In this document: piece after piece, positions 23,126 to 33,335 of the stretch
Position numbering within the stretch: the stretch's first letter is position 1
Layout of the letters: each line of letters opens with the position of its first letter
Source: Lachnospiraceae bacterium
Lineage (GTDB): Bacteria; Bacillota_A; Clostridia; Lachnospirales; Lachnospiraceae
Assembly (NCBI GenBank): GCA_021770615.1
Contig: JAETQR010000018.1
Span: forward strand, 1 to 64,000
DNA: 64,000 bases
Direction: 5' to 3'
Position numbers and translations under genes: made by a program
Notes under the pieces: model-generated
The model's database searches: none
The model's input: the letters and a program-made list of their open reading frames with translations, nothing else
Told to the model about the DNA's origin: nothing

Positions 23126-25321
23126 TTACGCCTGTGGAGGTACCGGTGCTGCTGCAAGCTGAACAGTACCATTTCCTGCCACATTGAACGCACCAGACAG
23201 ATGGAACTCACCGATGCAGTTCTCATAATTCAGATATTTTGTACCATATTCACTTGTCTGTACCTGATTGAATGCATATACTGCATCATCATCGTCATCT
23301 GATGATGGTGAGAACTCATAAGCTCCTGCTTTCAGGTAAGAGAACATCGTATAGTCTTCCTGATCGATCTTGACTGGCGCAGCATCTCCGTTTGCATCAT
23401 ATACATATGCGATAGTAGGAAGGGCATTATAATATCCATAATCAGAAATATCGTCATTATATGCAACTGCCCCCGGTACTGCTGCCGTAAAGTTTACTTT
23501 GTACAGCGGAAGAACAAAATCCTTCACAGCGGCACCTGCTGTATATACATTGCCTACTGTGTAATCGTATCCGCCACCAAAGTATGCCATCTGGGAATAC
23601 TCGCCTGGAATCATTCTTACCTTATACGTTCCATCCGCCCTTGTATATCCACTGAAGCTGTCATAATTACCATACGCGTCACGTTTTGTATAACCCTGTA
23701 CTTCGATATTCTTTGCCGGAGCACCTGCTGCATCTTTTACCGTACCTGTCAAAGTCACACCATCTACGATCGTAAGTGTGAATGGGAACGTAGCCTGGAT
23801 GTTCGGGTTATACTCATCCCTTACTGTTACATTTACCGTATAAGTCGCTGCCGGTACTGCTACATAATTTCCGTTTGCATCCTCTGCGTGTCCAAGACGT
23901 CCCTCAACACTCATCGTATCTACCTGTGCCGGAAGACCGGTAGCCACATACTCATAACTTCCGGAACCACCAGCGATCACACCATCACCCAAAGCCCGGA
24001 TGGAAGTATAATCAAAGTTATATCCCGATGCCTCATTGATCCCTCTTGTGTTCGGATCATCCGGTGTGTAAGAGAGTACTGTATCACCAAGGAAGTTTCC
24101 TACGATCGTATTGTCATCGCCGACATAGAATACATAACTTCTCTTGAAGGTCTTGCCTGCCTCATCGACAGCAGTAACAACAGCAGTTGTTCCGTTCTCA
24201 ACCTTTCTGAACTTACCTTTTACCGATACACTTGTTCCTTCTTTGCTGATATATGCTTTCAGCCCCTCCGGAAGTCCCTCTACGGAAGAATATTTGACAA
24301 CACCTGTGGTGTCACCTTCTACACCCCAGTACATATCTTCGTCAACACTTCTTCCTACTCTTCCTGTGACACGCTGGATCGTATCTGCCACACTATAAGA
24401 ATGTTCTCCCGGAATCTGTCCAACATAGATTTCTTTTGTCTTGTCAACTTTCAGTGCAGAAACCGTAACCTTAACATAAGAGTACGATGCGATGCTGCTC
24501 ACATTGTCAAGCTGCACATCGTATGTCTTTCCACCGTCATTTGTCACGATCTTCTCTACACCCTCAGAAGTATTGTAAGCACCATTCGGTGTCTTCTTGT
24601 TCTGTACTGTAAAGTTTGCTGCTGTCAGTGCTTTTGCACTTGTCAGGCTCACGCGCACGATACCGCTGTCAGGAACCGTTACATCTTTGATGCCGGCGCC
24701 AACTGTCACTTTACAGGTAGCTTTTTTACCAGAACCGTCTGCTGCCTTTGCTGTGATCGTAGCCGTACCCTCTTTTTTACCTTTTACAACACCCTTTGCG
24801 GATACCGTAGCGATGCTTTTCTTGGAAGAAGACCATGCAATTTTTTTGCTTACATTCTTCTTCGGTGTCACTGTTGCCTTGAGTGTTTTCTTTGCTCCAA
24901 CCGCAAGAGTTGCTTTCTTAGCGCTGATTGTAACCTTCTTTACTGCTGCCTTCTTAACTACTACCTTGATCGTAGCTTTTTTCTTCTTGTTCTTTGTAGA
25001 AGTAACAGTAATCTTGGTTTTCCCAACCTTTACACCCTTTACCTGTCCCTTTTTGTTTACTGTTGCGATTTTCTTGTTAGCTGATTTATAAGTTACCTTT
25101 TTGTTAGCCTTTTTGTTCGGCGTAACCTTTACAGTGGCAGTAAGTTTGATCTTCTTACCTTTTGCAACCTCAGCAGTTTTGCCTGATGGTGCCTTCACTG
25201 TGACTTTTTTAACCTTCACTTTTTTAGCTGATGCAGTCTCCGGATTTACTACTGCGGTCATCCCCAAAACCATAGCTAATGATAAAGCTCCGGCTAAAGC
25301 CTTCTTTGCGAACTTCTTCAT
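23126..25321 (-). CDS. Large secreted surface protein with Big_2 repeats
   Basis: A 731-residue exported protein. The signal peptide (KKFAKKALAGALSLAMVLG, cleavage near ETASA) is followed by a very Lys-rich region with two to three bacterial Ig-like group 2 modules (about 35-210; repeats such as SANKKIATVNKKGQVKGVKVG and SSSKKSIATVSAKGVVKGK). Beta-sandwich domains follow, including a carboxypeptidase-regulatory-like fold (about 525-610, VTLTGTVKDAAGAPAKNIEV). The C-terminus is polar with no LPXTG, so attachment may be electrostatic through the Lys-rich part. Single gene with its own promoter and terminator. The long plus-strand frame opposite (23888-25084) is a shadow. Confidence 0.88.
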   Translation of the reverse strand: MKKFAKKALAGALSLAMVLGMTAVVNPETASAKKVKVKKVTVKAPSGKTAEVAKGKKIKLTATVKVTPNKKANKKVTYKSANKKIATVNKKGQVKGVKVGKTKITVTSTKNKKKKATIKVVVKKAAVKKVTISAKKATLAVGAKKTLKATVTPKKNVSKKIAWSSSKKSIATVSAKGVVKGKKEGTATITAKAADGSGKKATCKVTVGAGIKDVTVPDSGIVRVSLTSAKALTAANFTVQNKKTPNGAYNTSEGVEKIVTNDGGKTYDVQLDNVSSIASYSYVKVTVSALKVDKTKEIYVGQIPGEHSYSVADTIQRVTGRVGRSVDEDMYWGVEGDTTGVVKYSSVEGLPEGLKAYISKEGTSVSVKGKFRKVENGTTAVVTAVDEAGKTFKRSYVFYVGDDNTIVGNFLGDTVLSYTPDDPNTRGINEASGYNFDYTSIRALGDGVIAGGSGSYEYVATGLPAQVDTMSVEGRLGHAEDANGNYVAVPAATYTVNVTVRDEYNPNIQATFPFTLTIVDGVTLTGTVKDAAGAPAKNIEVQGYTKRDAYGNYDSFSGYTRADGTYKVRMIPGEYSQMAYFGGGYDYTVGNVYTAGAAVKDFVLPLYKVNFTAAVPGAVAYNDDISDYGYYNALPTIAYVYDANGDAAPVKIDQEDYTMFSYLKAGAYEFSPSSDDDDDAVYAFNQVQTSEYGTKYLNYENCIGEFHLSGAFNVAGNGTVQLAAAPVPPQA

Positions 25322-25374
25322 AACTTAAGTTCCTCCTTATCGTTTTTTCGTGGTTGTTCCCACATACGCATTTC

Positions 25375-25403
25375 ATTATAACACCCGCCTGTTTATATTG
25401 CAA
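25375..25403 (-). promoter_or_regulatory. Promoter of the Big_2 surface protein gene
   Basis: Minus strand TTGCAA (25398-25403), 17 bp, consensus TATAAT (25375-25380), followed by a short leader and AAGGAGGAACTTAAGTT before the ATG. Suggests strong expression. Confidence 0.75.
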
Positions 25404-25497
25404 TAAAAATATCATAATTTAATATTTTCAACATATTTTCAACAAAAAAATCACAATAATTACAGTTTCTTTACAACTGTTTCCTTTTTGCAACATG

Positions 25498-26049
25498 CTA
25501 ATACATGAATACGATCTGTCCCCTGACCTCTTCTGCCTTTTCCTTTGAGACGAGCAGTTCAAGCAGGGCAAACCCGAACTCCATGGAAGTCCCAAGTCCC
25601 CGGCTAGTAACTACATTTCCATCGACTACAACCTTTTCATTGATGAACTCTGCACCTGTCAGTTTATCCTCAAAGCCCGGATAGCAAGTCGCCTTTTTCC
25701 CTTTCAGGATACCACACTGGCCAAGTACCGACGGCGCCGCACAGATCGCACCTACGATCTTTCCCGTCTCATTCATTTTCGTAAGCACTCCGGTCACCTT
25801 TGGACTATTTCCCAGATTGAGCGTCCCCGGCATCCCACCCGGAATGAGTACAGCATCCTGCTCACCAAAATCCACCTGATCCATCGCAACATCCATTCCG
25901 ATCCGGATCCCGTGCGACCCGGATACTTCCATCTCCTCTGTGATCGAGGCTAACCTCACGTCTACCCCGCCTCTCATGAGAATGTCCACCGTCATCAGTG
26001 CTTCCACCTCTTCAAATCCCTCTGCAAACAGCATAACAGCCTTTTTCAT
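25498..26049 (-). CDS. DJ-1/PfpI family protein
   Basis: A 183-residue cytoplasmic protein of the DJ-1/YajL class: AVMLFAEGFEEVEA start with the conserved Glu (about 14), DAVLIPGGMPGT and the nucleophile elbow AICAAPSVL with Cys about 103. Members act as deglycases/chaperone-like stress proteins; activity here is not provable. The ATG overlaps the pseudouridine synthase stop (ATGA), so the two are co-transcribed. Confidence 0.92.
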   Translation of the reverse strand: MKKAVMLFAEGFEEVEALMTVDILMRGGVDVRLASITEEMEVSGSHGIRIGMDVAMDQVDFGEQDAVLIPGGMPGTLNLGNSPKVTGVLTKMNETGKIVGAICAAPSVLGQCGILKGKKATCYPGFEDKLTGAEFINEKVVVDGNVVTSRGLGTSMEFGFALLELLVSKEKAEEVRGQIVFMY

Positions 26050-27017
26050 CTTTCTTCCTCCTTCATATATTGTTGTATTAATTTCCGGATCGATACATCC
26101 TTGTAAAAATCCCCCGGAAGTCCGGCACGAAATACCGCTCCACTCAGATCCAAAAAGGGCTCGTCCATTTTCGGGAAGTGCAGTTCAAAGGCATGTAGTA
26201 ACTGCCTTTGGACCGGGCTTCCTGATATCCGCCCCCCGTATTTGGCATCTCCTGCGACCGGATGGGAAATACTGGCCAGATAACTACGGATCTGATGTGG
26301 TTTTCCTGTAAAGAGCCTGACTTTTAAGAGGGTATACTTCCCGTCTGTCCCCAGTGGCTCATAACCTGTCTTTATATAAGAAGAATCCGGCGTCTGCCGG
26401 TTCGATATCCTCACTTTATTTGCCCTTGGATCCTTTATGAGCCATCCCTCAGCAGTGTCCCCCTTTTTTATGCTTCCCTTTACCACAGCGATATAATATT
26501 TTTCGATCCGTCTCTCCCGCAGGAGTTCTGATATCGTCTGCAGTCCAAGAAGGCTCTTGCCGCCAATAACGATGCCGCTCGTGTTCCGGTCGAGACGGTT
26601 ACAGATCCCGGGAGAAAATCCTTCTTCGGTACTTCCCACATAACTCCGGAAATATTCTACCAGGCTCATGTCACCCGAACCGGCTCTCTGGGAAAGCATC
26701 CCCGCCGGTTTATCGATCAGGGCAATATGTTCATTTTCATACAGAATGGAAAGAACGACCTTGTTTCCATCCAATCTTCCGGATTCCCGTTTATCCTGTC
26801 CCATAAATTTAGAAAGCGTTTCCTCCGAAAGATAAAGTGTCACCACATCTCCCTCGGAAAGCATTTCCCTGCCCTCTGCCTTTTTTCCATTCAACTTAAT
26901 ATTTTTTTTACGAAGCATCTTATAAAGAAATCCCTTTGATGCCTGTTTCATATATTTTGCCAGAAACTTGTCCAGTCTCTGTCTGCACTGATTCTTTCCT
27001 ATTGTAATTTCTTTCAT
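26046..27017 (-). CDS. RluC/RluD-like rRNA pseudouridine synthase
   Basis: A 323-residue enzyme with an N-terminal S4 RNA-binding domain (about 11-60, QRLDKFLAKYMKQASKGFLY) and a catalytic domain containing NRLDRNTSGIVI with the essential Asp (about 143), then KYYIAVVKG and RLFTGKPHQIRSYLA. The catalytic domain is of RluA type, which modifies 23S rRNA or tRNA uridines; the exact target cannot be told from the sequence. Coupled to the DJ-1 gene by a 4-bp overlap. Confidence 0.93.
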   Translation of the reverse strand: MKEITIGKNQCRQRLDKFLAKYMKQASKGFLYKMLRKKNIKLNGKKAEGREMLSEGDVVTLYLSEETLSKFMGQDKRESGRLDGNKVVLSILYENEHIALIDKPAGMLSQRAGSGDMSLVEYFRSYVGSTEEGFSPGICNRLDRNTSGIVIGGKSLLGLQTISELLRERRIEKYYIAVVKGSIKKGDTAEGWLIKDPRANKVRISNRQTPDSSYIKTGYEPLGTDGKYTLLKVRLFTGKPHQIRSYLASISHPVAGDAKYGGRISGSPVQRQLLHAFELHFPKMDEPFLDLSGAVFRAGLPGDFYKDVSIRKLIQQYMKEEER

Positions 27018-27058
27018 CTTGTAATCTCTTTTATTACAGAGCCCTTTCCGTTAAACCG

Positions 27059-27637
27059 TCAGACAGCCAGGATTTTCAGATGCTTTACGATCTCATCCTG
27101 CTTCGTCTCATTATCTTCTTCCCCAGCGCTTTCCGGCATTTTTTTATAGAATTCATAAAAATCTTCATCCGAGAAAAAAATCCTGACATGATAACCGGAC
27201 GCAATTTCTTCGATTTTCTTTTGCAGATAATCCGTCATATATTTTACATCCTGTCCGTCTCTTCCAAGGATCCCGATCACATTCTTTTTATAAATAACCA
27301 CAAAATCAAGATTCATGACCTTCTCTGAAGAGGTAAACACATAATCCGTAAGCAGGGCGCCATTTCCCGAAAGTGCTGATCGCATTTTATCATACCGTTC
27401 TTTTTTTACGGACTGGCGCGGCGCCATAACAACTAGCGCGATCACTCGTTTCGCTCCCGGAAGCGCCATAAGGATCCCAAGGACCGTAAACAGATTCGCC
27501 CTCGTCCCGGTAATCACAAAACCTGTCAAAAAAAGCCCTGCTCCGATCGCGACATAGAGCAATAACATGAGCGCCTGAAATTTCTTCTGGCTGCTGATAT
27601 ATCCAAATTCACACTTTGTTCCTTTTAAATTTTTCAT
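27059..27637 (-). CDS. Membrane-anchored protein, unknown function
   Basis: A 192-residue protein with a short N-terminus, two adjacent hydrophobic segments (about 19-42 and 47-70) and a cytoplasmic alpha/beta region with DFVVIYKKNVIGILGRD. AAGAGGAAATC precedes the ATG. It sits between an M23 peptidase and a pseudouridine synthase gene, all on the same strand. No family recognised. Confidence 0.75.
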   Translation of the reverse strand: MKNLKGTKCEFGYISSQKKFQALMLLLYVAIGAGLFLTGFVITGTRANLFTVLGILMALPGAKRVIALVVMAPRQSVKKERYDKMRSALSGNGALLTDYVFTSSEKVMNLDFVVIYKKNVIGILGRDGQDVKYMTDYLQKKIEEIASGYHVRIFFSDEDFYEFYKKMPESAGEEDNETKQDEIVKHLKILAV

Positions 27638-27654
27638 GATTTCCTCTTTTCTTT

Positions 27655-28464
27655 TTAAAGTTCCAGGTATCTTAAGATCTCATATGGATTAATACTTACT
27701 TCTTTTCCTTCTATATCAATATACATCCCAAAATGAAGATGCACATCAAATTTACCTCTCGTTCCCTCTTCCCCATAACCGGTATTCCCTACATAGCCGA
27801 GTGTATCCCCCGCCCTCACACGGTCTCCTGCTGCAAGACCGGCTTTGTAAGAATCCAGATGTGCATAATATGCATACATACCGTGTTCACTGCGTATGCC
27901 GATCCGGTATCCCCCTAATTCGAGCCATCCGATCTTCTCCACGATCCCGTCACAGACACTCACTGCCGGAAAATATCCGGGTACGTTATTCGAAGTCATC
28001 AGATCCACGCCCTCATGCCTTCTGTCGCCACCGTAGTTTCTCGCATTTCCCCATGAATTTTCATAGGAAATGGTCGCTTCTCCCGTTCCGTCAAAGGCGA
28101 CCGGAAAACAACTTATATCACTGAGAAGTGTGGCGTAGGCATCACTGTACGAATCAAGTACCTGATCATCAACCTGGAGAGAAAAGGACAGCGGCACATA
28201 TCCTCCGCCAAAAAGAAGCCTTTTCGCAAGTCTCCGATAGTATTTCTCTGTAAATGGATCCTCGTTCGCAAGATCTTCTGCCTTGATATCAAAACACCGG
28301 AACTGCTCCATATCCTCCGAAAGCGGCAAAACAGCATCGGCTTTTGCCCCTCCCAGTATCCACCCCGTCTCTACCGGTACCATCAAAAAAATAACGACCG
28401 CAAGCAGAAGTTTCAACCTTCTGCTCACTCTGGTTTTTTTTTCCGTTTTTGGTCTTCTCCCCAC
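27655..28464 (-). CDS. Membrane-anchored M23 (LytM) metallopeptidase
   Basis: A 269-residue exported/anchored peptidase: one membrane helix (about 17-38), a linker region, then an M23 domain (about 150-262) with the zinc motifs RRHEGVDLM (HxxxD) and DVHLHFG (HxH), plus YYAHLD. I prefer the GTG at 28464, preceded by GGAGGGTTCCCG; the frame opens at 28479. Such proteins cut peptidoglycan peptides or, like SpoIIQ, serve as scaffolds when zinc ligands are lost. Here the ligands look intact. Confidence 0.88.
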   Translation of the reverse strand: MGRRPKTEKKTRVSRRLKLLLAVVIFLMVPVETGWILGGAKADAVLPLSEDMEQFRCFDIKAEDLANEDPFTEKYYRRLAKRLLFGGGYVPLSFSLQVDDQVLDSYSDAYATLLSDISCFPVAFDGTGEATISYENSWGNARNYGGDRRHEGVDLMTSNNVPGYFPAVSVCDGIVEKIGWLELGGYRIGIRSEHGMYAYYAHLDSYKAGLAAGDRVRAGDTLGYVGNTGYGEEGTRGKFDVHLHFGMYIDIEGKEVSINPYEILRYLEL

Positions 28465-28488
28465 CGGGAACCCTCCCACCCTTCATGC

Positions 28489-29301
28489 TTAATACGACTC
28501 AATATCGATAACCTCTGCCTTTTCTACATGGCACGACAGCACATCATCAGCAAAAGAAATAAATTTATCCACTCCGTCACTGACAAAATAATCATATGAG
28601 GGTTCTTCCACATCTATGCCTACCGCACGGAGCAAATTCTTCTCAGCCAGAAGAGCCTTCAGGGATTTTGCTGTCTCATAGGCGGGATTTACAAGCTTTA
28701 CTCCCTCCCCCATCTCCCGTCCAATGGTCCTGCGCAGCAGTGGGTAGTGGGTACAGCCCAATATCAGGGCATCGATATCATATTCCTTCATTTCATGGAG
28801 ATATCTCCCTACAATATCCTCTGTCACACGGTCTTCCCAGAGTCCCTCTTCCACAAGCGGAACAAAAAGCGGACACGCTTTGCTGACAACAGTGATCTCC
28901 GGATTGATCCGGTGAAGAAACTTATTGTATATACCACTCTTTATCGTGCTTTCTGTGCCAATGATACCGATGTTATTTGTCTTTGTCGTATCCGCTGCCA
29001 TGACTGCACCGGGCTCTACAACCCCAATGACCGGAATATCGATTTCCTTTTGTATTTCATCCAGGGCAAGGGCGCTTGCCGTATTACAGGCAACGACGAT
29101 CGCCTTTACCTGTCTGGTCTGCAAAAAGCGCACGATCTGCCTGCTATATTTACAAACTGTGTTTTTTGACTTACTTCCATATGGTACTCTTGCCGTATCC
29201 CCGAAATAAACAAGATTTTCACCCGGAAGCTGCCTCATGATCTCTTTCACGACAGTAAGGCCACCCACTCCCGAATCAAATACTCCGATCGGTGCATCCA
29301 T
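28489..29301 (-). CDS. murI: Glutamate racemase
   Basis: A 270-residue cofactor-independent racemase making D-glutamate for peptidoglycan. Both catalytic cysteines are present: VVACNTASA (about 71) and LGCTHYPLL (about 182). The substrate loop FDSGVGGLTVVKEI and GDTARVPYGSKS at the N-terminus are typical. It lies directly upstream of the M23 peptidase gene, so the pair is a small cell-wall unit. Confidence 0.96.
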   Translation of the reverse strand: MDAPIGVFDSGVGGLTVVKEIMRQLPGENLVYFGDTARVPYGSKSKNTVCKYSRQIVRFLQTRQVKAIVVACNTASALALDEIQKEIDIPVIGVVEPGAVMAADTTKTNNIGIIGTESTIKSGIYNKFLHRINPEITVVSKACPLFVPLVEEGLWEDRVTEDIVGRYLHEMKEYDIDALILGCTHYPLLRRTIGREMGEGVKLVNPAYETAKSLKALLAEKNLLRAVGIDVEEPSYDYFVSDGVDKFISFADDVLSCHVEKAEVIDIESY

Positions 29302-29333
29302 AAATTTTCATTCTCCTGTCTAAACGATAAATA

Positions 29334-29378
29334 TAAAAAGGCCACACAGAGCGCCTCAGGCACTCATATGACCTTTTT
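29334..29378 (-). terminator. Terminator after the RND transporter gene
   Basis: AAAAAGG pairs with CCTTTTT, with an inner GAGCGCCT/AGGCACTC stem and a T-rich flank. It lies between the RND stop (29385) and the murI start. Confidence 0.65.
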
Positions 29379-29384
29379 ATTATA

Positions 29385-32300
29385 TTATTTTTCCCCGTCC
29401 TGTGCAACCTTATTTTTCTTCCGGTTTAAAACAGCATAAATACATGGAACCACAAACAAGGTAAGCAGCGTACCATAAATCAGTCCTCCAATGGTAACGA
29501 TTGCCATCGGCCTCACCATATCGGAACCACTCTGACCGCTGACTACCATCGGCACAAGGCCAAGGATCGTCGTTACCGCTGTCATAAGGATTGGACGGAG
29601 CCTGGTCCGGCCGGCTTCCACAATGGCCTCAAACTTCTCCATTCCCCTCTCCCTGAGCTGGTTGATATAATCCACAAGTACGATACCATTATTAACGATG
29701 ATACCAGAGAGCATGACAAACCCGATCATTGCAATAACACTGACCTCACTGCCTGATATCCAAAGTCCCATAAATCCACCGGTAAAAGCAAGCGGAATCG
29801 TAAACAATATGATAAAAGGCGACAAGAGCGACTGAAATTGTGCAACCATGATCAGATACATGAAAAGCACTCCCACAACAAACATGAGTACAACCTGTTC
29901 TACGGACTCATTGATGCTCTCGTCCTCACCCGTAAACTCCATGTCATATCCGGCCGGCATTTCATAATCTTTCAGTGCATCCCTTACCTCATTACTCACC
30001 AGACCGATATTATGTTCATCATCAATGGAAGCGGATACCGACATGTAACGGCTCTGCTTATTCCTATTGATCGAAGAGGGCGAATCTGCAAGAGAAAAAT
30101 CTGCTATTTTACTGAGCTTCACTTTCTTCGTCTTCTGGGTCATCGCATCGGTATACTCGATCTTCATCTTCTGGATATCTTTCCGGTCCATAGACACATC
30201 TTCATCGTCACTGACATATACATTTAATTCCTCTGTATCTGTCGAGATCGTCGTAGCCGACTGTGCGTCTTTTATTTTTGCGTTGATCTGTTGGAACACC
30301 TGCGCCACCGTAAGCGAATACTCCATCGCTTTCTTCTTATCTACCGTGATACGATATTCTTTATTTCCTTCTTCCATTCCGTTTGTAACTTCTTCGATGC
30401 CGTCCACTTTCTGGATCCTGGTCATAATATCTTCCGTGATACTCTGCAACTTATCCAGATCTTTTCCTTTGACCTGGATCGTGATCCCCGCACCAAACAT
30501 AGCACTCATATCCATGGCAGAAGCACTCACCTGGATATCACATGGAATATCCTTTGTCTTCCTCTCGATCTCTTTTTTCAATTCCTGATTGGTATGCTTT
30601 GTATCTTCATCTAACAGGACATACATAGAGACCGCATTCCCTCCGCCGGACATCATGGACATCGTCCCTCCGCCGGACATTGCACCGATCGTCTCAATGC
30701 CGTCAATTTCCAGCATACGGTTCATCGCCTCCGTGGACATTTCCTGTAATTCCTCTTCGGACAACGTTTTATTATCTTCCGGCGGAGCCAGTGTGATCGT
30801 CATCTGGGTACTCTCCATCTCCGGCATAAAGGCAGTTCCTCTTGACACGGCAAGCATCGCAAACAAAACAAGAAGAATAAACGAACCAAGCAGGACAAAA
30901 ATTTTCCTTCTCAATAATAATGCAAGCAGACGGCCATAAACATCCTGTACCCTGGTAATAACACTGCTCCTGTGCTCCTTTGTCCTGCGGAGCATTCCCT
31001 GTGACATGGCAGGTACAAGTGTAAGGCTGACCACCAGACTGGCAAGAAGTGAATACGCAAGTGTCAGCGCCAGGTCCGTAAACAACTGCCTCGTAATTCC
31101 TTCTGTAAATATGATAGGTGCAAACACACATACCGTCGTAAGCGTGGACGCAAGTATCGCCCCCGCTACCTGTCTGGCTCCTTGTACTGCCGCCTCTTTT
31201 ACCGAATATCCTTCCTCATTTCTGAGACGGAAAATATTCTCGATCACGACGACTGAGTTGTCGACGAGCATTCCTACCCCGAGCGCCAGTCCTGACAGTG
31301 AAATAACATTTAACGAAACTCCGCTGAAATACATGAGCACAATAGCCGCCACCACACTGAGCGGAATGGAACATGCCACAATAATAGTCGGCCTTAAATC
31401 CCACAGGAATAAGAAAAGGATCAATATAGAAAGGAGCGATCCGATCAGCAGGTTCTGTACGACAGAATCCACAACGAGATCAATATAAACTCCCTGGTTC
31501 ATCAGCACACTGATATGAAGCCCCTCATTCTCAGCTTCAAGTTCCCCAAACCTGTCGATCAGGCGGTCGGTAACATCTCCGGTTGAATATCCGGTAGCTT
31601 TTTCCATAACAACTGCCACCGCCGGATTTCCGTTTACCATCGCATAGACTTCGCTGGAATTATCCGTAACTGCGACATCGGCCACATCCGAAAGCCGGAT
31701 CGGCTTCAGACCATCAAGATCCATGTCACAGATCACAAGATCTTCGATATCTCCATCGGACCCGATCTTATCCCCGACTCTTACCAGATATGAGGAATCA
31801 TTATCGGTGATATATCCCGCCGGCATATCAAAGTTCTCTGCATTGAGGATATTTTCTACCATACTTTTTGTAATGATCTTTTCAAGATTTGTATTTTCTT
31901 TCGTCGTCTTTGACGTCTCTTTCAGATTGTCCTCTGCTTCATTTAACTTACTCTCTCCACTGGACACTTCTGCCTCGGCCACGCTGAGTTTGATCGCCGC
32001 CAGCACTTTCTGTTTGCTTAACTCCTGTGTCGCTTCTTCCACTGAAATCTGACCCTCTTGCAGTTTTTTCTTTGCATCCGTCAGTTTTTTCTTCCCTGCG
32101 GCAACCTGTTTTTTTCCTTTTGTAATCTCCTTTTTGCTCTTATTCAGTTTCTCTTCCTGTTTGGAAATTTCAGTAAGCCCTGCCTGTGCCTGTGAAAGAC
32201 CATTCTCTGCCTCGACTACCTTGCCTGCCAGCTCGGACTCTTTGATCCCCTGTTCGGAAAGTTTTGACTGAAGAACAGATATCTGAGCATTAACCGATTC

Positions 32301-33335
32301 AAGCTGCGTCTTTAATTCTGTTGTTTCCCCGGCGGCTGCGATCTGCCCCTCTAGCATACTCTTCTGTCCGTTCAGAGCATCCAGCCCGCTTTTTAACTGA
32401 ACAAGTCCGTCCTTAGCCGAGGTCAGTGTTTTCACTGTGGCCTCCAGATTCGCTTTCTGGGCTTTGATCTGCACAAGTCCTGCATTGACCTGTTTTTCTG
32501 ATTCCTTTAATTTCTTTTCATTGGCCTCGATCGTCTTTAGATTACTGTTCAGCGTTTTTAATGTCTTCTCCATCTTCTGGGAAGATTTTACAAGTTTTGC
32601 CTCCCCTTTGGCAAGCTCTTCCGCTGTCTCCTCCTGCTTTTTCGCAAGGGTGTCCTTGCCCTCTTTGATCTTATCTTTATTATCGGAAATCTTCTGACTG
32701 GCATCATCCAGTTTTCCTTCGACCGCATCCTTGACCTTTTTATTCATCTCATCGATCTTATCCTGCTGGATAATGACCTCTACCTTTTTGGACACCTCTC
32801 CGGATGCATTTACAGAGGCCACACCTTCCACGCTTTCAAGTTCCGGAATGATGTCTGTCTCCGCCTTATCTGTCACCTGTATACGATCAAGGTCATCATA
32901 ATCCAGCGCTGCAACCATGATCGGCATCATATCCGGGTTCAGCTTCATGATCGTAGGACTTCCGATACTGTCATCCCACTGAGCCGAAACCATATCAAGA
33001 CTTTCCCTCATATCGATCGTGGCCGTGTTCATATCTGTGCTTTCATTAAACTCTAAAATAACCACAGATACATTGCTGCTCGAAACAGACGACACTTCTT
33101 TCATATTTGTGATACTCGCCATCGCCTGCTCGACCGGTTTTGTAACTGCCGTCTCAACCTCCTCCGGACTGGCTCCCGGATAAGTCGTCATGACGATCGC
33201 ATAGGGCAGTTCCATATCCGGCAGAAGATCCGTACTCATATTACGGAAAGACAGTACGCCAAGAACAAGGATCAGCACAACGGCAACCAGCACGGTATAC
33301 GGCTTTCTTACACTCAGTTTAGATAACAATTTCAT
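29385..33335 (-). CDS. RND-family efflux transporter with coiled-coil insertion
   Basis: A 1316-residue membrane transporter of the AcrB/SwrC class: PYTVLVAVVLILVLGVLSF first helix, NMSTDLLPDMELP, TTYPGASPEEVE, a six-helix bundle (about 640-860) with GVGMLVDNSVVVIENI (motif A Asp pair area) and a second bundle at the C-terminus. Compared with the usual 1020-1060 residues it has about 290 extra (roughly 195-490) forming a Lys/Glu/Gln-rich coiled coil inside the first extracellular loop. No separate adaptor gene adjoins it. It may export lipids or amphiphiles in this monoderm; the insertion could replace the adaptor protein. Own promoter at 33431-33458. Confidence 0.92.
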   Translation of the reverse strand: MKLLSKLSVRKPYTVLVAVVLILVLGVLSFRNMSTDLLPDMELPYAIVMTTYPGASPEEVETAVTKPVEQAMASITNMKEVSSVSSSNVSVVILEFNESTDMNTATIDMRESLDMVSAQWDDSIGSPTIMKLNPDMMPIMVAALDYDDLDRIQVTDKAETDIIPELESVEGVASVNASGEVSKKVEVIIQQDKIDEMNKKVKDAVEGKLDDASQKISDNKDKIKEGKDTLAKKQEETAEELAKGEAKLVKSSQKMEKTLKTLNSNLKTIEANEKKLKESEKQVNAGLVQIKAQKANLEATVKTLTSAKDGLVQLKSGLDALNGQKSMLEGQIAAAGETTELKTQLESVNAQISVLQSKLSEQGIKESELAGKVVEAENGLSQAQAGLTEISKQEEKLNKSKKEITKGKKQVAAGKKKLTDAKKKLQEGQISVEEATQELSKQKVLAAIKLSVAEAEVSSGESKLNEAEDNLKETSKTTKENTNLEKIITKSMVENILNAENFDMPAGYITDNDSSYLVRVGDKIGSDGDIEDLVICDMDLDGLKPIRLSDVADVAVTDNSSEVYAMVNGNPAVAVVMEKATGYSTGDVTDRLIDRFGELEAENEGLHISVLMNQGVYIDLVVDSVVQNLLIGSLLSILILFLFLWDLRPTIIVACSIPLSVVAAIVLMYFSGVSLNVISLSGLALGVGMLVDNSVVVIENIFRLRNEEGYSVKEAAVQGARQVAGAILASTLTTVCVFAPIIFTEGITRQLFTDLALTLAYSLLASLVVSLTLVPAMSQGMLRRTKEHRSSVITRVQDVYGRLLALLLRRKIFVLLGSFILLVLFAMLAVSRGTAFMPEMESTQMTITLAPPEDNKTLSEEELQEMSTEAMNRMLEIDGIETIGAMSGGGTMSMMSGGGNAVSMYVLLDEDTKHTNQELKKEIERKTKDIPCDIQVSASAMDMSAMFGAGITIQVKGKDLDKLQSITEDIMTRIQKVDGIEEVTNGMEEGNKEYRITVDKKKAMEYSLTVAQVFQQINAKIKDAQSATTISTDTEELNVYVSDDEDVSMDRKDIQKMKIEYTDAMTQKTKKVKLSKIADFSLADSPSSINRNKQSRYMSVSASIDDEHNIGLVSNEVRDALKDYEMPAGYDMEFTGEDESINESVEQVVLMFVVGVLFMYLIMVAQFQSLLSPFIILFTIPLAFTGGFMGLWISGSEVSVIAMIGFVMLSGIIVNNGIVLVDYINQLRERGMEKFEAIVEAGRTRLRPILMTAVTTILGLVPMVVSGQSGSDMVRPMAIVTIGGLIYGTLLTLFVVPCIYAVLNRKKNKVAQDGEK

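Noticed and set aside
23888..25084. 398-codon plus-strand frame
   Set aside because: It lies opposite the Big_2 surface protein gene, is rich in Cys, Arg and Ser in a way typical of antisense shadows, and lacks a ribosome site.
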